Both the position numbers and the translations under genes were made by a program. A DNA stretch of 48,956 nt from UBA4951 sp963652335 (lineage in GTDB: Bacteria > Bacillota_I > Bacilli_A > RFN20 > CAG-826), in the NCBI GenBank assembly GCA_963652335.1, contig CAVJSS010000005.1, positions 1-48,956 of the forward strand. The letters are read 5' to 3'. Below, piece after piece: positions 7,599 to 17,002 of the stretch; within the stretch, counting starts at the first letter, position 1; each line of letters opens with the position of its first letter. The notes beneath the pieces are model-generated. The model did no database searches, was not told the origin of the DNA, and saw only the letters and a list, made by a program, of their open reading frames with translations.

Positions 7599-10500
7599 AT
7601 GAAAAAGGCAAACAAAAAGCCGGCTTCCAAAACCAAAAAGATCATTGGCATGACCGGTTTGTTCGTCGGCATCTTCGGCGTTACTGCCGCAGGGACGTTC
7701 TTCCTTATTCCTCAAGAAAAGACGATCATCCCCGCTCCTGACAACAAAGACGATGAATTGTCAGGGTCACAGAAATTGATGCAGAACATCGTTGATTCCG
7801 TCGGAACGGGATTGGGCGCCACCATCAAAGAAGGAATAGTCGTCTTAGATGGGAAAAAAGAAGGTTATAGCAATAACCTCGATCTTAAGGAAATCAATCT
7901 CAAATTCAAAATGGATTCGCTCGATATCCATGGAATCGATTTGGTGGTTGATGCCAAAGTCGACTACAACAACAAGAAACGTGGCTTGGGCTTGTCCTTG
8001 GTCGATGATATGATCTATTTGAATATCGCTGACTATGACAACGATACTTGGGACCTTAAATACAAGGTTTCTACAGAGGCTTATGATGTTGAAGGAATAG
8101 ATCCTGTGACCGGCGGCCAAACTAGATATAGCTATGGCAAACTAGACTGGTTGATCGAAGATATCGTCAACATATTGACCGAAGAAAAGGTGAATGTCAG
8201 CTTCCCTTCGATCGGCGGTATGATCAATGGCTCATCTTCTAGTTCGGATTCGTCTTCATCAAGCGGCGAATCATCTTCCGGAAGCGGCATCGATGCCCAA
8301 GCCATCTTGGATTCGATGAATGAAATGGAAGAAGATAAGGAATTGGCTAAATTGGTCGATGATCCTTATTACTTCAAATGGGACTTGGCTTTGGGAGACA
8401 AAACCTTGGAATTGGGCTTAAGAGCCGATTCTGACTACAATTTGTCCGGAGTTGACTTCCCACGTATCAAAAAAGGCGATAATGACACTGCCGCTCAGGA
8501 TACCGTCACCGATTTGATGGATGGGATGGCCTTCAGAGTCCAACTTGGCATTCAGACCAACAACCTTCAATTCGGCGAGCCGACGAATAAGGACGATTAT
8601 CACTCCTTGGAAAATTCCGCCGCCCTCTTTGAAAAGATAGCCCACGCGGCCGGATCCATGAAATTCGGCGTTGGGCTTAATCTTGACCTCTCTTATGAAA
8701 CGGAAGGCGAAGGAGCTTCTATCTACAAGTTCGCGAAAGACGGGCTTAACGATAAAGCTAGTTTATCCATTGACGCCAATGTCGATGGCAAAGGCATGAA
8801 ACTCAATGCCTTGGATGCCGACTTAGCCTTTACCCATATGGATGGCGAAACCAATAAGTCTTCCCAAAAACTTTCCGCTGCCTATGTTCCAAATGGTGAC
8901 GAGAAGGATATGTATATCAATTTGAACGACACCTTGTTGGCCAAAACCAATAAGACCATGTTGGACGAAGTGGTCGGTTCCATCAAAGATTCTTTAAAGA
9001 GCGACCCAGTCACCGATACCGGAGCCGCTTCGGAAGAACAAAAGACCGAAGAACAGGTCCAAAAGACCGAATCGGCCATCATGACAGCCATTCAAGCCGT
9101 CAAAGACAGCGATTTCATCAAAGGATTGGACAATGGCGTTTACGATTCCGCTTTGGATTTCATCAAATCCATCACGGTCTCCGACAATAAGATCGAGATC
9201 GTTTTGTCTCTTGAACCTATAGGAATCAAGACCGGCGCAGACGATCATAAAGACATCGTCATCACTTTGTCTGAAGACACCAAGGATGACGACGATCCAT
9301 TGTTGACCGTTCAATTGAATAAGATCCAATTTGCTTCCTTTACCGTCGATGGCGCCCTTAAGGTCATCGATTACGAAGAGATTGAAGCCCCAAAAAACAA
9401 AGAATCTTATCAAGAGATGTCTCATTTGAAAGGCATAACCGATCAAGTGTTCGAAATCGTCGATTCCAAAACGGCTACGGTTACCTTGGGCGGCGGATTC
9501 AAATTCGCCGAAGAATCGGAAACCGGATTCGATATCGATGGCAAAATCGCCTTGGATGCTTCAACCAAAAACGATTTGAAGGCCGGCGTTAAGATGGATG
9601 TGACCGAAACCGAAGAAAAATTCGTTCAGCATCATAACATCAAAGCCGACATCGCTCAGGAAGACGTCGTAGTGAGCAACGAAGACGAAACCGCGCCGAC
9701 AGAGCGTGATACGCGCGTGTTCTTCTCTTATGATTCCATAAATCCTAGCGATATGACTGATACCCATAGCGATCCAAAGACAAATGACCCTATCAAAGGA
9801 ACCATGTCTGTCGGCTATGCGATGGATACGATCGAAAATATCATGGATTGGGCTTCAAATAGCTTGGACAATCGCTTCAGTCGTATTTCCAGAGCCTTAA
9901 GCAAGCCGGGAGAAAACAGCCTTATCAACGATTTGACGAACGGCAAATACTTCGCCTTGGCTGGATTGAAGGTAATCAAATCCTTTACCACCAGCGCCAT
10001 AAAGGATACCATCGTCATCAATGCTTCCTCTTTAGGGCTTGATAAAGACGTCACCATCGATATCAATTTCAGCGACGACAAATCGATCAAATCCATTGAT
10101 GTAAGTTCTGAATTAGGGGATAACGGGACCAATATCTTGAATCTCTCCGTTGGACTCAGCAAAGGAGTCAACGACGGGGATTTGGCCGCTCTTGATCATA
10201 ATGCCAAATCCTATTGCGATTACGATGTCGTCATGGATGTCGCCGATTATGCCGTGAATACGACTACCGTCGGAGCCATCAAAGAAAATGGGCATGGCCA
10301 GACCACCCTTGGCTTAGAAGCCAACGTGGATCTCGCTTTAGGCAATTATCAATTCACTGCCCTTACTTTGGACGGCGCCCTCTCGATCGATGGGGCTCAG
10401 TTGCAAGCCGCTCTCAATCTGAATAACGTTCCTACGATCAAAGGATTGAATGCTCCTGAGAACGACAAATATTTCCGTGGCCATGAATACGAAGGCAAGA

Positions 10501-11228
10501 GAGATGCTTCCTTCTATTACTACGCTGACGGACTAGAGACCAATGACGAAGTCATGATGACTAGGAATTCCGATTATGGAAAACTTCGTGAAGTCAAAGA
10601 CTCGGTCCGCATGTCTGGCGAGATCTTCAAAGACGATGTCGGCGGATGGCTGCTTGAATATTTCTTGGGAGTCGATTCTTCTTTGCTCAAGGAAGACGAA
10701 ACCACGAGCGTTGAAGAAACCGCGAGCGAAACCGAAACTCATTATGGCTTGCCGCTCGAAAAGGCGATCCATGCGATGGATATCTTCCATGGCATCAAGG
10801 CCGAAACAGACGCAAATCGCGGTACCAAGAAGACCTATGTCGTCGATCTTGACTTAGCTAAGCTTGGGTTTGGTTTCTTAGGAACCACTTCCTTAAAGAT
10901 CGGCGCGGATACCGTGACCGATACCGCCGGCAATAGCTTCAAGACCCTTACCGGCATGAATATCGAAGTCAATTTGGCTTTGGCTGGCAAGCTCAAGATC
11001 GCCAAAGCCATCGTTGATCTATCCATCACCAATTTGGCCGACGGCACTTATAACAATATTTGGAATGCCCAGAGCCAAGAAGGCTACTTCACTTACTTCT
11101 GTCCGACCGTTCAAGGCAAGAACGTATATGGAGAAGCCAAGAATTATGGTTATGTCTCTTCTGATGGACAATATAACCAAAACCATAAGATCAATGAAAA
11201 AGGCTTAGCAGGCAATTACTACGCCTAA
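7599..11228 (+). CDS. Giant membrane-anchored surface protein, paralogue of 11295-14804
   Basis: 1209 aa. The N-terminus is lysine-rich followed by one hydrophobic segment (IIGMTGLFVGIFGVTAAGTF, about residues 15-34) and no lipobox. The rest is predicted extracellular and beta-rich, with Ser/Gly linkers near residues 210-228 (SSSSDSSSSSGESSSGSG) and a Glu/Thr-rich stretch around 470-490. It is collinear with the next gene. Shared landmarks are the KYKVST segment, the TRYSYGKLDWLIEDI segment, the NLGLRAD-type segment before GVDFP, LAKTNKTMLDEVVGS, AIQAVKDSD, and TNGKYF. It matches no family I recognise. The AAAGGAG site and ATG are well placed. A binding, adhesion or lipid-handling role is possible but is speculation. 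Confidence 0.75.
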   Translation: MKKANKKPASKTKKIIGMTGLFVGIFGVTAAGTFFLIPQEKTIIPAPDNKDDELSGSQKLMQNIVDSVGTGLGATIKEGIVVLDGKKEGYSNNLDLKEINLKFKMDSLDIHGIDLVVDAKVDYNNKKRGLGLSLVDDMIYLNIADYDNDTWDLKYKVSTEAYDVEGIDPVTGGQTRYSYGKLDWLIEDIVNILTEEKVNVSFPSIGGMINGSSSSSDSSSSSGESSSGSGIDAQAILDSMNEMEEDKELAKLVDDPYYFKWDLALGDKTLELGLRADSDYNLSGVDFPRIKKGDNDTAAQDTVTDLMDGMAFRVQLGIQTNNLQFGEPTNKDDYHSLENSAALFEKIAHAAGSMKFGVGLNLDLSYETEGEGASIYKFAKDGLNDKASLSIDANVDGKGMKLNALDADLAFTHMDGETNKSSQKLSAAYVPNGDEKDMYINLNDTLLAKTNKTMLDEVVGSIKDSLKSDPVTDTGAASEEQKTEEQVQKTESAIMTAIQAVKDSDFIKGLDNGVYDSALDFIKSITVSDNKIEIVLSLEPIGIKTGADDHKDIVITLSEDTKDDDDPLLTVQLNKIQFASFTVDGALKVIDYEEIEAPKNKESYQEMSHLKGITDQVFEIVDSKTATVTLGGGFKFAEESETGFDIDGKIALDASTKNDLKAGVKMDVTETEEKFVQHHNIKADIAQEDVVVSNEDETAPTERDTRVFFSYDSINPSDMTDTHSDPKTNDPIKGTMSVGYAMDTIENIMDWASNSLDNRFSRISRALSKPGENSLINDLTNGKYFALAGLKVIKSFTTSAIKDTIVINASSLGLDKDVTIDINFSDDKSIKSIDVSSELGDNGTNILNLSVGLSKGVNDGDLAALDHNAKSYCDYDVVMDVADYAVNTTTVGAIKENGHGQTTLGLEANVDLALGNYQFTALTLDGALSIDGAQLQAALNLNNVPTIKGLNAPENDKYFRGHEYEGKRDASFYYYADGLETNDEVMMTRNSDYGKLREVKDSVRMSGEIFKDDVGGWLLEYFLGVDSSLLKEDETTSVEETASETETHYGLPLEKAIHAMDIFHGIKAETDANRGTKKTYVVDLDLAKLGFGFLGTTSLKIGADTVTDTAGNSFKTLTGMNIEVNLALAGKLKIAKAIVDLSITNLADGTYNNIWNAQSQEGYFTYFCPTVQGKNVYGEAKNYGYVSSDGQYNQNHKINEKGLAGNYYA

Positions 11229-11255
11229 TAATAAAAATTCTTTGTGTGAATATAA

Positions 11256-11277
11256 GGGGTGCCCTTCGGGGCATCCC
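11256..11277 (+). terminator. UUCG-capped hairpin between the giant paralogues
   Basis: GGGGTGCCC (11256-11264), loop TTCG, GGGCATCCC (11269-11277), nine pairs with one G-U and the very stable cUUCGg tetraloop. No T-run follows. It may act as a partial terminator or RNA-stability element that sets the ratio of the two paralogues. Confidence 0.55.
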
Positions 11278-11294
11278 TGAATTAAGGAAAAAAT

Positions 11295-14200
11295 ATGCAG
11301 AAAGCCAATAATAGGAAAAACAGGACATTGTTCAGCTTCGTGCTGAGCGCTTTGTTGCTTTCTTCATGTTCTTTCCAAGCCAATTACGGGCCGCAGAATA
11401 AAACAGACCCAGATTATGATGCGAATGATTATTCCAAAGGGGATGGAAGCCACGTTGATCGTTTCCTTTCCTCTTTCGTCGACATCGCCGAAAACGGATT
11501 TTCCTTCACCATCGATGAGGCGGAATGCCTTTTAGGGAAGAATTTCAATAACATCCTTTCGATCAAAGACCCATACAAAGCCACCGGGCAATTCATCGTC
11601 AACGGCATTTCCTTGCATGAAGTCGAATTCGATTTGAATATACCGATAGATTACAACGGATTGGTGAGAGGTTTGCAGGTTACCTTAGCGGACGAGAATC
11701 TTTACTTGGCCATTTATAGCAAAGACGATTCGACTTCCTATGATTTCAAATACAAGGTAAGCACTTCTCCTTATGACACGATAGACGAATCCGGTTCTTC
11801 GAAAGATGGTGTGACCGGCGGGACATATCGTTACGAATATGGCGATTTGGATTGGGTGATCGATGACATTTTGGAATCTTTGTCCGACAAATTCCTTAAC
11901 ATCGATAACGAGAACAAAAAATCAACTTTCAGTTTCGAAACCAAGAAAGTCATCGATTCTTTGGAAAACATGGAAGAAGGAAAATTGAACGGAGAGCCGT
12001 ATTTTACATGGGATCTTCCTATCGGCGAAAAGATCTTCAACATCGGCTTAAGGGCGGATCCTAGCACTTATCAGTGGACTGGCGTCGATTTCCCAAGCAA
12101 GGCAGATGGTGGTTATTATGATATTTCTTCCGATACCAAACTCAAATTCTCAGCCTCTTTGGAAAGCGGCGAAGTAGTTAATATCGAGGCCCCAAGCGAT
12201 GCGGATGCCTATAATAGCTTAGTCGATTCCATGTCCATTTGGCATAAGGTCATAGATTATGCGAACGCGCAGAAATTCTCTATCCAAACTCGCGGAGAAG
12301 GCTTGCTTTTGAAACATGAAGAAGAAGCTTTCGAAGGAGATGGAACCTTCTTCAATACGGAAGAAATAAACGAACGGGCCACATTGTCTTTAAGAGCGGA
12401 CATCGACGTAACCGACAATAAGCTTCAATCGTTATATGCCGACGTCGATTATTCCTATGGCGGATTGCATCAGATAATCAACGGGATGATGAACGGATCG
12501 GCGACCGACGCATTCGATGAAGTTTATATCGCGATCAACGATTTGCAGAAAGCCAAGACTTCCAAGACCGTCATCGATTCCGTGGCAGGTTCCTTGAAAG
12601 ACTTGATTGATAACATGAGTGGCGATTCCTCAAGCAAAAAGAGCTCTTCTGGCGGCGGATTGGCCGCGTTAGGCGGAAAACTAACCGATGCGATCAATGC
12701 CGTCAAGAATTCTGATGGCATGGAAAACATAACCGATGAAAATTATGAAGATTTGCTAGGCGCCATAACCATATTGAAAGGCTCTAGCAGCGATGTGATA
12801 GTCACTTTGGATCTCACCGTTTTCGGAATGAAAGGAACCATCACCCTTCATTTGATCGGCGATGGAGATAATACTTCCGTCGGTTATCTCAAATTCGACA
12901 ATGTCTCGATCGATCCTTTCACCATCTCAGGGGAAATCGATGTCATCCCATATGAAAGAACCCCGATGAGCGAGGATGAAAAAGCTCAATACAAAGAACT
13001 CAGGCATCTTGAGTCCTTATCCGATCAATTCGTGAAGATCTCCGATACCAAGCAAGTAAAACTTGGGCTAGAAGGCTACGTTTTGAAAAAAGACACGACT
13101 TCCGTCGCAACGAACAACGTTGTCGGAAACAAAACAAACGTTCCGAATAACCAAGGATTCACCTTCAAAGGCCAACTTGGGATAAACAAAAACGAAAACC
13201 AAAGCACCGGTTCCTTCACCATCGTCGATAGAAAAGAAACCTTCTTGAATGACCATAACGTCAAATTCGATATAACCGGCAAAGAGCCTAAGGACGATGA
13301 TGGCAACTGCACCCAAACCGATTCTGAAGTTTACAGTTCCAACGATCCATCAACCAAATGGATGTTGTTTGAATACAATTCCAGGAACGCGGATGGATAT
13401 GCTTCTTCCGAAAATAGGACTCAACCAAGTTCTAGCACGGGATTGAAAGGCCGTTTCGCCATGCATTCGGTCACTGGTATGTTGGATGTCGTTGAAACAT
13501 TGTTTGGATCGGATGATCCACGTTTGGATCGAATAACCGGATTGATGACCAACATGTTCATCGATTCTTTGGTCGGCGATTTGATTACTGGCAAATATTT
13601 CAAAGTCATCGGATCCGATCTGATCACTTCCATCACTTTGGGAGCCAAGCAAGATATCTTCGAATTGCCTTCGAGTTTAACCGGTGGCGAAGCCGCGATG
13701 AAAATCATCGTCAATTACAAAAACGACGTCACTAGGACCGATGGTCGCATGGTAGGAGGGGAAATCGAATCGGTGGAAATCGAGATGTCTTTCGGCGAAT
13801 CCAACGCCTATGTCAAAATCGACGTTCTTGGCTATGAGATGCAAAATATGAATTTCACGAGTGCATCCGTTACCGATTTCGTTAATTATTCTTCTTTGAA
13901 GACCTTTGCCGAATATGCGACGAATATGTTCTTGGTCGGAGAAAAAGTAACTACTTCAAGCGGAAAGACGGTCATAAGGTCTTCATACAAAATTTCTGGC
14001 AGCGCTACAGCTAAAGTCATCGGTATTGATTTCAATGTTAATTTCACAATCTTCGTTCGCGTAGAAGGGGCAGATATCAAAATTGTAGTTTATATGAACC
14101 TTCCGGAGATCACTGGGCTTAACACGAAATTTTATTTAGGCACTCGTTATGTGAATATGGTTTACCATACCTCTGGAAATAACGACGATCTTTTGATGAT

Positions 14201-14804
14201 CGACCGCTTTGATGAAAAGAAGGCAGGCAGTGATGGCCATTATCAAACGAAAATAAAACCAAGCGAGCTCAAAAACACCAACTATAGTTTGCTAGATTAT
14301 ATTCTGGCTGATGGACTTGGATTGACTGATGCCATCTTAAATCAAGTAAATAGCGGTTCTTCCGATACCAACCAGGCTTTGCACGGAGAAGACCTCATAA
14401 CCGGTTTTTCATTCAACAACAATCTATCAAGTCCGGAATGGTATTTGGATTTGCACACTGCTGCTTTACTACACAGCGATACGATCGGGGACATCAAACT
14501 TACGTTGGCTGGCACCAATGCCGGAGGCAAAAATCTTTTCTATAGTGCCAAAACGAGATCTCCGATAGAAATAAGCATCATCGATGTCAATTTCAGCGCC
14601 CAAATCACGAATTTCACCGACAACAGCAACGGCTATCGGTATTGCTGGAATGATTCTGTCTCGAATGTCGCATATGATTTAAAAAAGAAATGGGGTATAA
14701 ATTACATCCAATACAAATCTTTCAACAACAATCAATTCTATGACAAAATAATTTCCGATTTCGCTTCCTTGTCTGTTAATCCCAAGCCAAACAATCATCT
14801 ATAA
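11295..14804 (+). CDS. Giant surface lipoprotein, paralogue of 7599-11228
   Basis: 1169 aa. The signal peptide ends in LLLSSCSF (lipobox LSSC, Cys25), so unlike its paralogue this copy is lipid-anchored. Collinear landmarks with the upstream protein are KYKVSTSPYD, TYRYEYGDLDWVIDDI, TWDLPIGEKIFNIGLRAD, AKTSKTVIDSVAGSLKD, AINAVKNSD, ELRHLESLSDQFVKI and ITGKYFKVIG. A Ser/Gly linker lies near residues 447-458. The C-terminal roughly 100 residues diverge from the paralogue. No known domain recognised. It begins 67 bases after the upstream gene, past a stable hairpin, and ends 48 bases before the membrane-tailed XRE regulator. Confidence 0.75.
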   Translation: MQKANNRKNRTLFSFVLSALLLSSCSFQANYGPQNKTDPDYDANDYSKGDGSHVDRFLSSFVDIAENGFSFTIDEAECLLGKNFNNILSIKDPYKATGQFIVNGISLHEVEFDLNIPIDYNGLVRGLQVTLADENLYLAIYSKDDSTSYDFKYKVSTSPYDTIDESGSSKDGVTGGTYRYEYGDLDWVIDDILESLSDKFLNIDNENKKSTFSFETKKVIDSLENMEEGKLNGEPYFTWDLPIGEKIFNIGLRADPSTYQWTGVDFPSKADGGYYDISSDTKLKFSASLESGEVVNIEAPSDADAYNSLVDSMSIWHKVIDYANAQKFSIQTRGEGLLLKHEEEAFEGDGTFFNTEEINERATLSLRADIDVTDNKLQSLYADVDYSYGGLHQIINGMMNGSATDAFDEVYIAINDLQKAKTSKTVIDSVAGSLKDLIDNMSGDSSSKKSSSGGGLAALGGKLTDAINAVKNSDGMENITDENYEDLLGAITILKGSSSDVIVTLDLTVFGMKGTITLHLIGDGDNTSVGYLKFDNVSIDPFTISGEIDVIPYERTPMSEDEKAQYKELRHLESLSDQFVKISDTKQVKLGLEGYVLKKDTTSVATNNVVGNKTNVPNNQGFTFKGQLGINKNENQSTGSFTIVDRKETFLNDHNVKFDITGKEPKDDDGNCTQTDSEVYSSNDPSTKWMLFEYNSRNADGYASSENRTQPSSSTGLKGRFAMHSVTGMLDVVETLFGSDDPRLDRITGLMTNMFIDSLVGDLITGKYFKVIGSDLITSITLGAKQDIFELPSSLTGGEAAMKIIVNYKNDVTRTDGRMVGGEIESVEIEMSFGESNAYVKIDVLGYEMQNMNFTSASVTDFVNYSSLKTFAEYATNMFLVGEKVTTSSGKTVIRSSYKISGSATAKVIGIDFNVNFTIFVRVEGADIKIVVYMNLPEITGLNTKFYLGTRYVNMVYHTSGNNDDLLMIDRFDEKKAGSDGHYQTKIKPSELKNTNYSLLDYILADGLGLTDAILNQVNSGSSDTNQALHGEDLITGFSFNNNLSSPEWYLDLHTAALLHSDTIGDIKLTLAGTNAGGKNLFYSAKTRSPIEISIIDVNFSAQITNFTDNSNGYRYCWNDSVSNVAYDLKKKWGINYIQYKSFNNNQFYDKIISDFASLSVNPKPNNHL

Positions 14805-14851
14805 ATTTTCCATTGCAAAGTGGCTTTCCATCGTTTAGGGTTAAGACACGC

Positions 14852-15505
14852 ATGGAAACCTTATCAGAGATTATCGGAAAGAATCTAATGACCCTTCGTA
14901 AAGCGAAAGGGATGACTCAGATGCAATTGGCCGAAGAAATACATTATTCAGACAAATCCATTTCCAAATGGGAAAATGGTTATGCTTTGCCATCAATAGA
15001 CGTTTTGATGGACTTAGCCCAATATTATGGTGTCACCGTTGATTATTTGTGCACTGCCAAAACCGAAGATGACATAAACGCCTTGGTCAATGACGAAACC
15101 CAAAAGCAAAAGAAAATGGCTATTAAGCGCAACAAAATCCTTCTTATGGCCATATTCGGCTTTGCGGTTTTGCTCGCTGCCGGATTCATACTCGCATCCT
15201 ATTTCATCAACAACATAAAATATCGTGGAGTCGATTATTATTGGCTGATAATGATTTGGGCATTCGCAGTCATATTCCTTGGAGAATGCGTCATGTCCAA
15301 ATTTTTCTTCAACAACAAATGGCTGGTGTTCGGATTTGCTTCTGCATCTATGTGGACGACGATCATAGCTTTCCTCCTTCATTATCAAATCTGGATGCAG
15401 ATGAACGTGTGGTACGTAATCTTGGCTGGCATACCTCTTCAAGCCATATTCTTGCTTCTTGTGTTCTGGAAGAGAGTCCAAAAGAAACCTAAGTCGCCTA
15501 GATAA
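14852..15505 (+). CDS. XRE-family regulator with C-terminal membrane domain
   Basis: 217 aa from METLSEIIGK; the frame is open to 14813, but the upstream residues do not resemble the family. Residues about 5-60 form a helix-turn-helix (LRKAKGMTQMQLAEEIHYSD, then KSISKWENG), followed by PSIDVLMDLAQYYGVTVDYL. Four hydrophobic segments follow (starting at about residues 92, 125, 155 and 183), so the DNA-binding domain is tethered to the membrane. A -10-like TAGGGT lies close to the ATG and no Shine-Dalgarno site is clear. Being directly downstream of the giant surface-protein genes, it may control them; this is inference. Confidence 0.8.
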   Translation: METLSEIIGKNLMTLRKAKGMTQMQLAEEIHYSDKSISKWENGYALPSIDVLMDLAQYYGVTVDYLCTAKTEDDINALVNDETQKQKKMAIKRNKILLMAIFGFAVLLAAGFILASYFINNIKYRGVDYYWLIMIWAFAVIFLGECVMSKFFFNNKWLVFGFASASMWTTIIAFLLHYQIWMQMNVWYVILAGIPLQAIFLLLVFWKRVQKKPKSPR

Positions 15506-15517
15506 GGCGGCTTTTTT
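15491..15517 (+). terminator. Intrinsic terminator overlapping the end of the XRE gene
   Basis: AAGTCGCCT (15491-15499), loop AGATA, AGGCGGCTT (15505-15513), then TTTT. The 5' arm is coding sequence for the last residues of the regulator and the stop codon lies in the loop. Confidence 0.85.
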
Positions 15518-15536
15518 GATTCTTACCAAGGCAAAC

Positions 15537-15566
15537 GAAAAAGCGGAAGCAGTTGTCGCTTCCGCT
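15537..15566 (-). terminator. Intrinsic terminator of enolase
   Basis: AGCGGAAGC (15542-15550) pairs with GCTTCCGCT (15558-15566), nine perfect pairs. Read on the minus strand it is followed by TTTTTCG. It faces the XRE terminator, insulating the convergent genes. Confidence 0.9.
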
Positions 15567-15579
15567 GATTTGACAAGCT

Positions 15580-16881
15580 TTATTTCTTAAGATTGTAGAA
15601 AGCCTTGATTCCAGGATATTCGGCTTCGTTGCCAAGTTCTTCTTCGATGCGGAGCAATTGATTGTATTTGGCAATACGATCGGTGCGGGACATCGAGCCG
15701 GTTTTGATTTGTCCGGCATTCAAGGCAACTACCAAATCGGCGATGGTGGTGTCTTCGGTTTCGCCAGAGCGGTGGGAGACCACGCATGTATAGCCAGCGC
15801 GCATAGCCAATTGGCAAGTATCCAACGTTTCGGTCAATGTGCCGATTTGATTGAGCTTGATAAGGACTGAATTGGCAATGCCTTTTTCTATGCCTTTTTC
15901 GACATAGACTTTGTTGGTAACGAACAGATCATCTCCGACGAGTTGGACTTTCTTTCCGACTTTGTCGGTCAACAGCTTCCATCCTTCCCAATCGTTTTCC
16001 GCTAAGGCGTCTTCGATGGTGATCAATGGGTATTTCTCGACGAATGAAGAAATGAGGTCAACCATTTGTTCGGAAGTCAATTCTCCGCAATGGGAACGCT
16101 TGAGTTCGTATTTCTTGGTTTCTGGGTTATAGAATTCGGAAGAAGCCAAATCCATGCCGAGCATAATGTCTTCTCCAGGCTTGTACCCAGCCAATTCGAT
16201 GGCTTCGACCAAGACTTCCAACGGCTCTTCGTTGCTCTTTAAGCCATTTGGGGCGAATCCTCCTTCATCGCCTACGGCGGTGATGTCTCCGCGTTTCTTT
16301 AAGATCGTACGCAAGGCATTGAATGTCTCAGCGCCCATTTGGATGGCTTGATGGAACGTTTTGGCGCCGACTGGCATGATCATGTATTCTTGGAAATCGA
16401 CGGAAGAATCGGCATGTTTGCCGCCATTGATGACATTCATCATCGGGACTGGCAATTGTTTGGCGTTTGGTCCGCCCAAATAGCGATAAAGTGGCAAACC
16501 GAGATAATCGGCAGCCGCTTTGGCAATGGCTAAGGAAACGCCTAAGAGGGCGTTGGCACCCAACTTGGATTTGAATGGGGTCCCATCGAGATCCAACATC
16601 GCGTTATCGATTCCTGCTTGATCTAAGACGATATATTTCCCAACGAGGGCCGGGGCGATGATTTCGTTAACGTTTTTGACTGCAGTCAAAACGCCTTTTC
16701 CGTTAAAACGGGTTTTGTCTCCATCGCGAAGTTCCAAAGCTTCGCGTTCGCCGGTGGAAGCACCAGAAGGGACTGCGGCGCGACCAAAGGCGCCAGATTC
16801 GGTTCTAACTTCGACCTCGACGGTTGGGTTACCGCGAGAATCGATGATTTCACGGGCATGAATATGTTCAATCAATGGCAT
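15580..16881 (-). CDS. eno: Enolase
   Basis: 433 aa, normal family length. Cytoplasmic glycolytic enzyme converting 2-phosphoglycerate to phosphoenolpyruvate with Mg2+. The start MPLIEHIHAREIIDSRGNPT is the canonical enolase opening, preceded by AAAGGAGA; an upstream ATG at 16902 is ignored. Visible motifs are the GASTGEREALELRD loop, GDEGGFAPN, the metal ligands in GMDLASSEF, TIEDALAENDW and LVGDDLF, the signature LIKLNQIGTLTET with the catalytic Lys, and VVSHRSGETED. It has its own promoter with a palindrome at the expected transcription start. The next glycolytic step upstream (phosphoglycerate mutase) is also encoded in the window. Confidence 0.98.
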   Translation of the reverse strand: MPLIEHIHAREIIDSRGNPTVEVEVRTESGAFGRAAVPSGASTGEREALELRDGDKTRFNGKGVLTAVKNVNEIIAPALVGKYIVLDQAGIDNAMLDLDGTPFKSKLGANALLGVSLAIAKAAADYLGLPLYRYLGGPNAKQLPVPMMNVINGGKHADSSVDFQEYMIMPVGAKTFHQAIQMGAETFNALRTILKKRGDITAVGDEGGFAPNGLKSNEEPLEVLVEAIELAGYKPGEDIMLGMDLASSEFYNPETKKYELKRSHCGELTSEQMVDLISSFVEKYPLITIEDALAENDWEGWKLLTDKVGKKVQLVGDDLFVTNKVYVEKGIEKGIANSVLIKLNQIGTLTETLDTCQLAMRAGYTCVVSHRSGETEDTTIADLVVALNAGQIKTGSMSRTDRIAKYNQLLRIEEELGNEAEYPGIKAFYNLKK

Positions 16882-16909
16882 GTAAGTAATTCTCCTTTGC
16901 ACATAGACA

Positions 16910-16926
16910 TGCTTACTAAGTAAGCA
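16910..16926. promoter_or_regulatory. Palindromic operator candidate at the eno transcription start
   Basis: TGCTTAC-TAA-GTAAGCA, perfect 7-base arms. It begins six bases downstream of the eno -10 element, covering the predicted start site, where a bound repressor would block transcription. Confidence 0.5.
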
Positions 16927-16931
16927 CCTAG

Positions 16932-16960
16932 ATTATAGAAAGAAGGCATATTCTAAACAA
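16932..16960 (-). promoter_or_regulatory. Enolase promoter
   Basis: Minus strand: -35 TTGTTT (16955-16960), 17-base spacer, perfect -10 TATAAT (16932-16937). The leader then runs about 45 bases to AAAGGAGA and the ATG. Confidence 0.8.
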
Positions 16961-16967
16961 TATCGCT

Positions 16968-16996
16968 TTGCTTGTAACCGCTTGCGAGCGCATAAT
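16968..16996 (+). promoter_or_regulatory. ung promoter, predicted leaderless transcript
   Basis: TTGCTT (16968-16973), 17-base spacer, CATAAT (16991-16996), then six bases to the ATG at 17003. A start seven bases after the -10 would be the A of the ATG itself. No ribosome site is present. Confidence 0.5.
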
Positions 16997-17002
16997 CTAA
17001 AC

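Noticed and set aside
8220..8290. Ser-codon repeat as a possible tandem repeat or recombination site
   Set aside because: Codes in frame for a Ser/Gly linker with mixed serine codons, as in the other surface proteins; it is not a perfect DNA repeat.
15014..15529. 171-aa minus-strand frame opposite the XRE regulator
   Set aside because: Runs through the XRE terminator hairpin and mirrors a recognised HTH gene.
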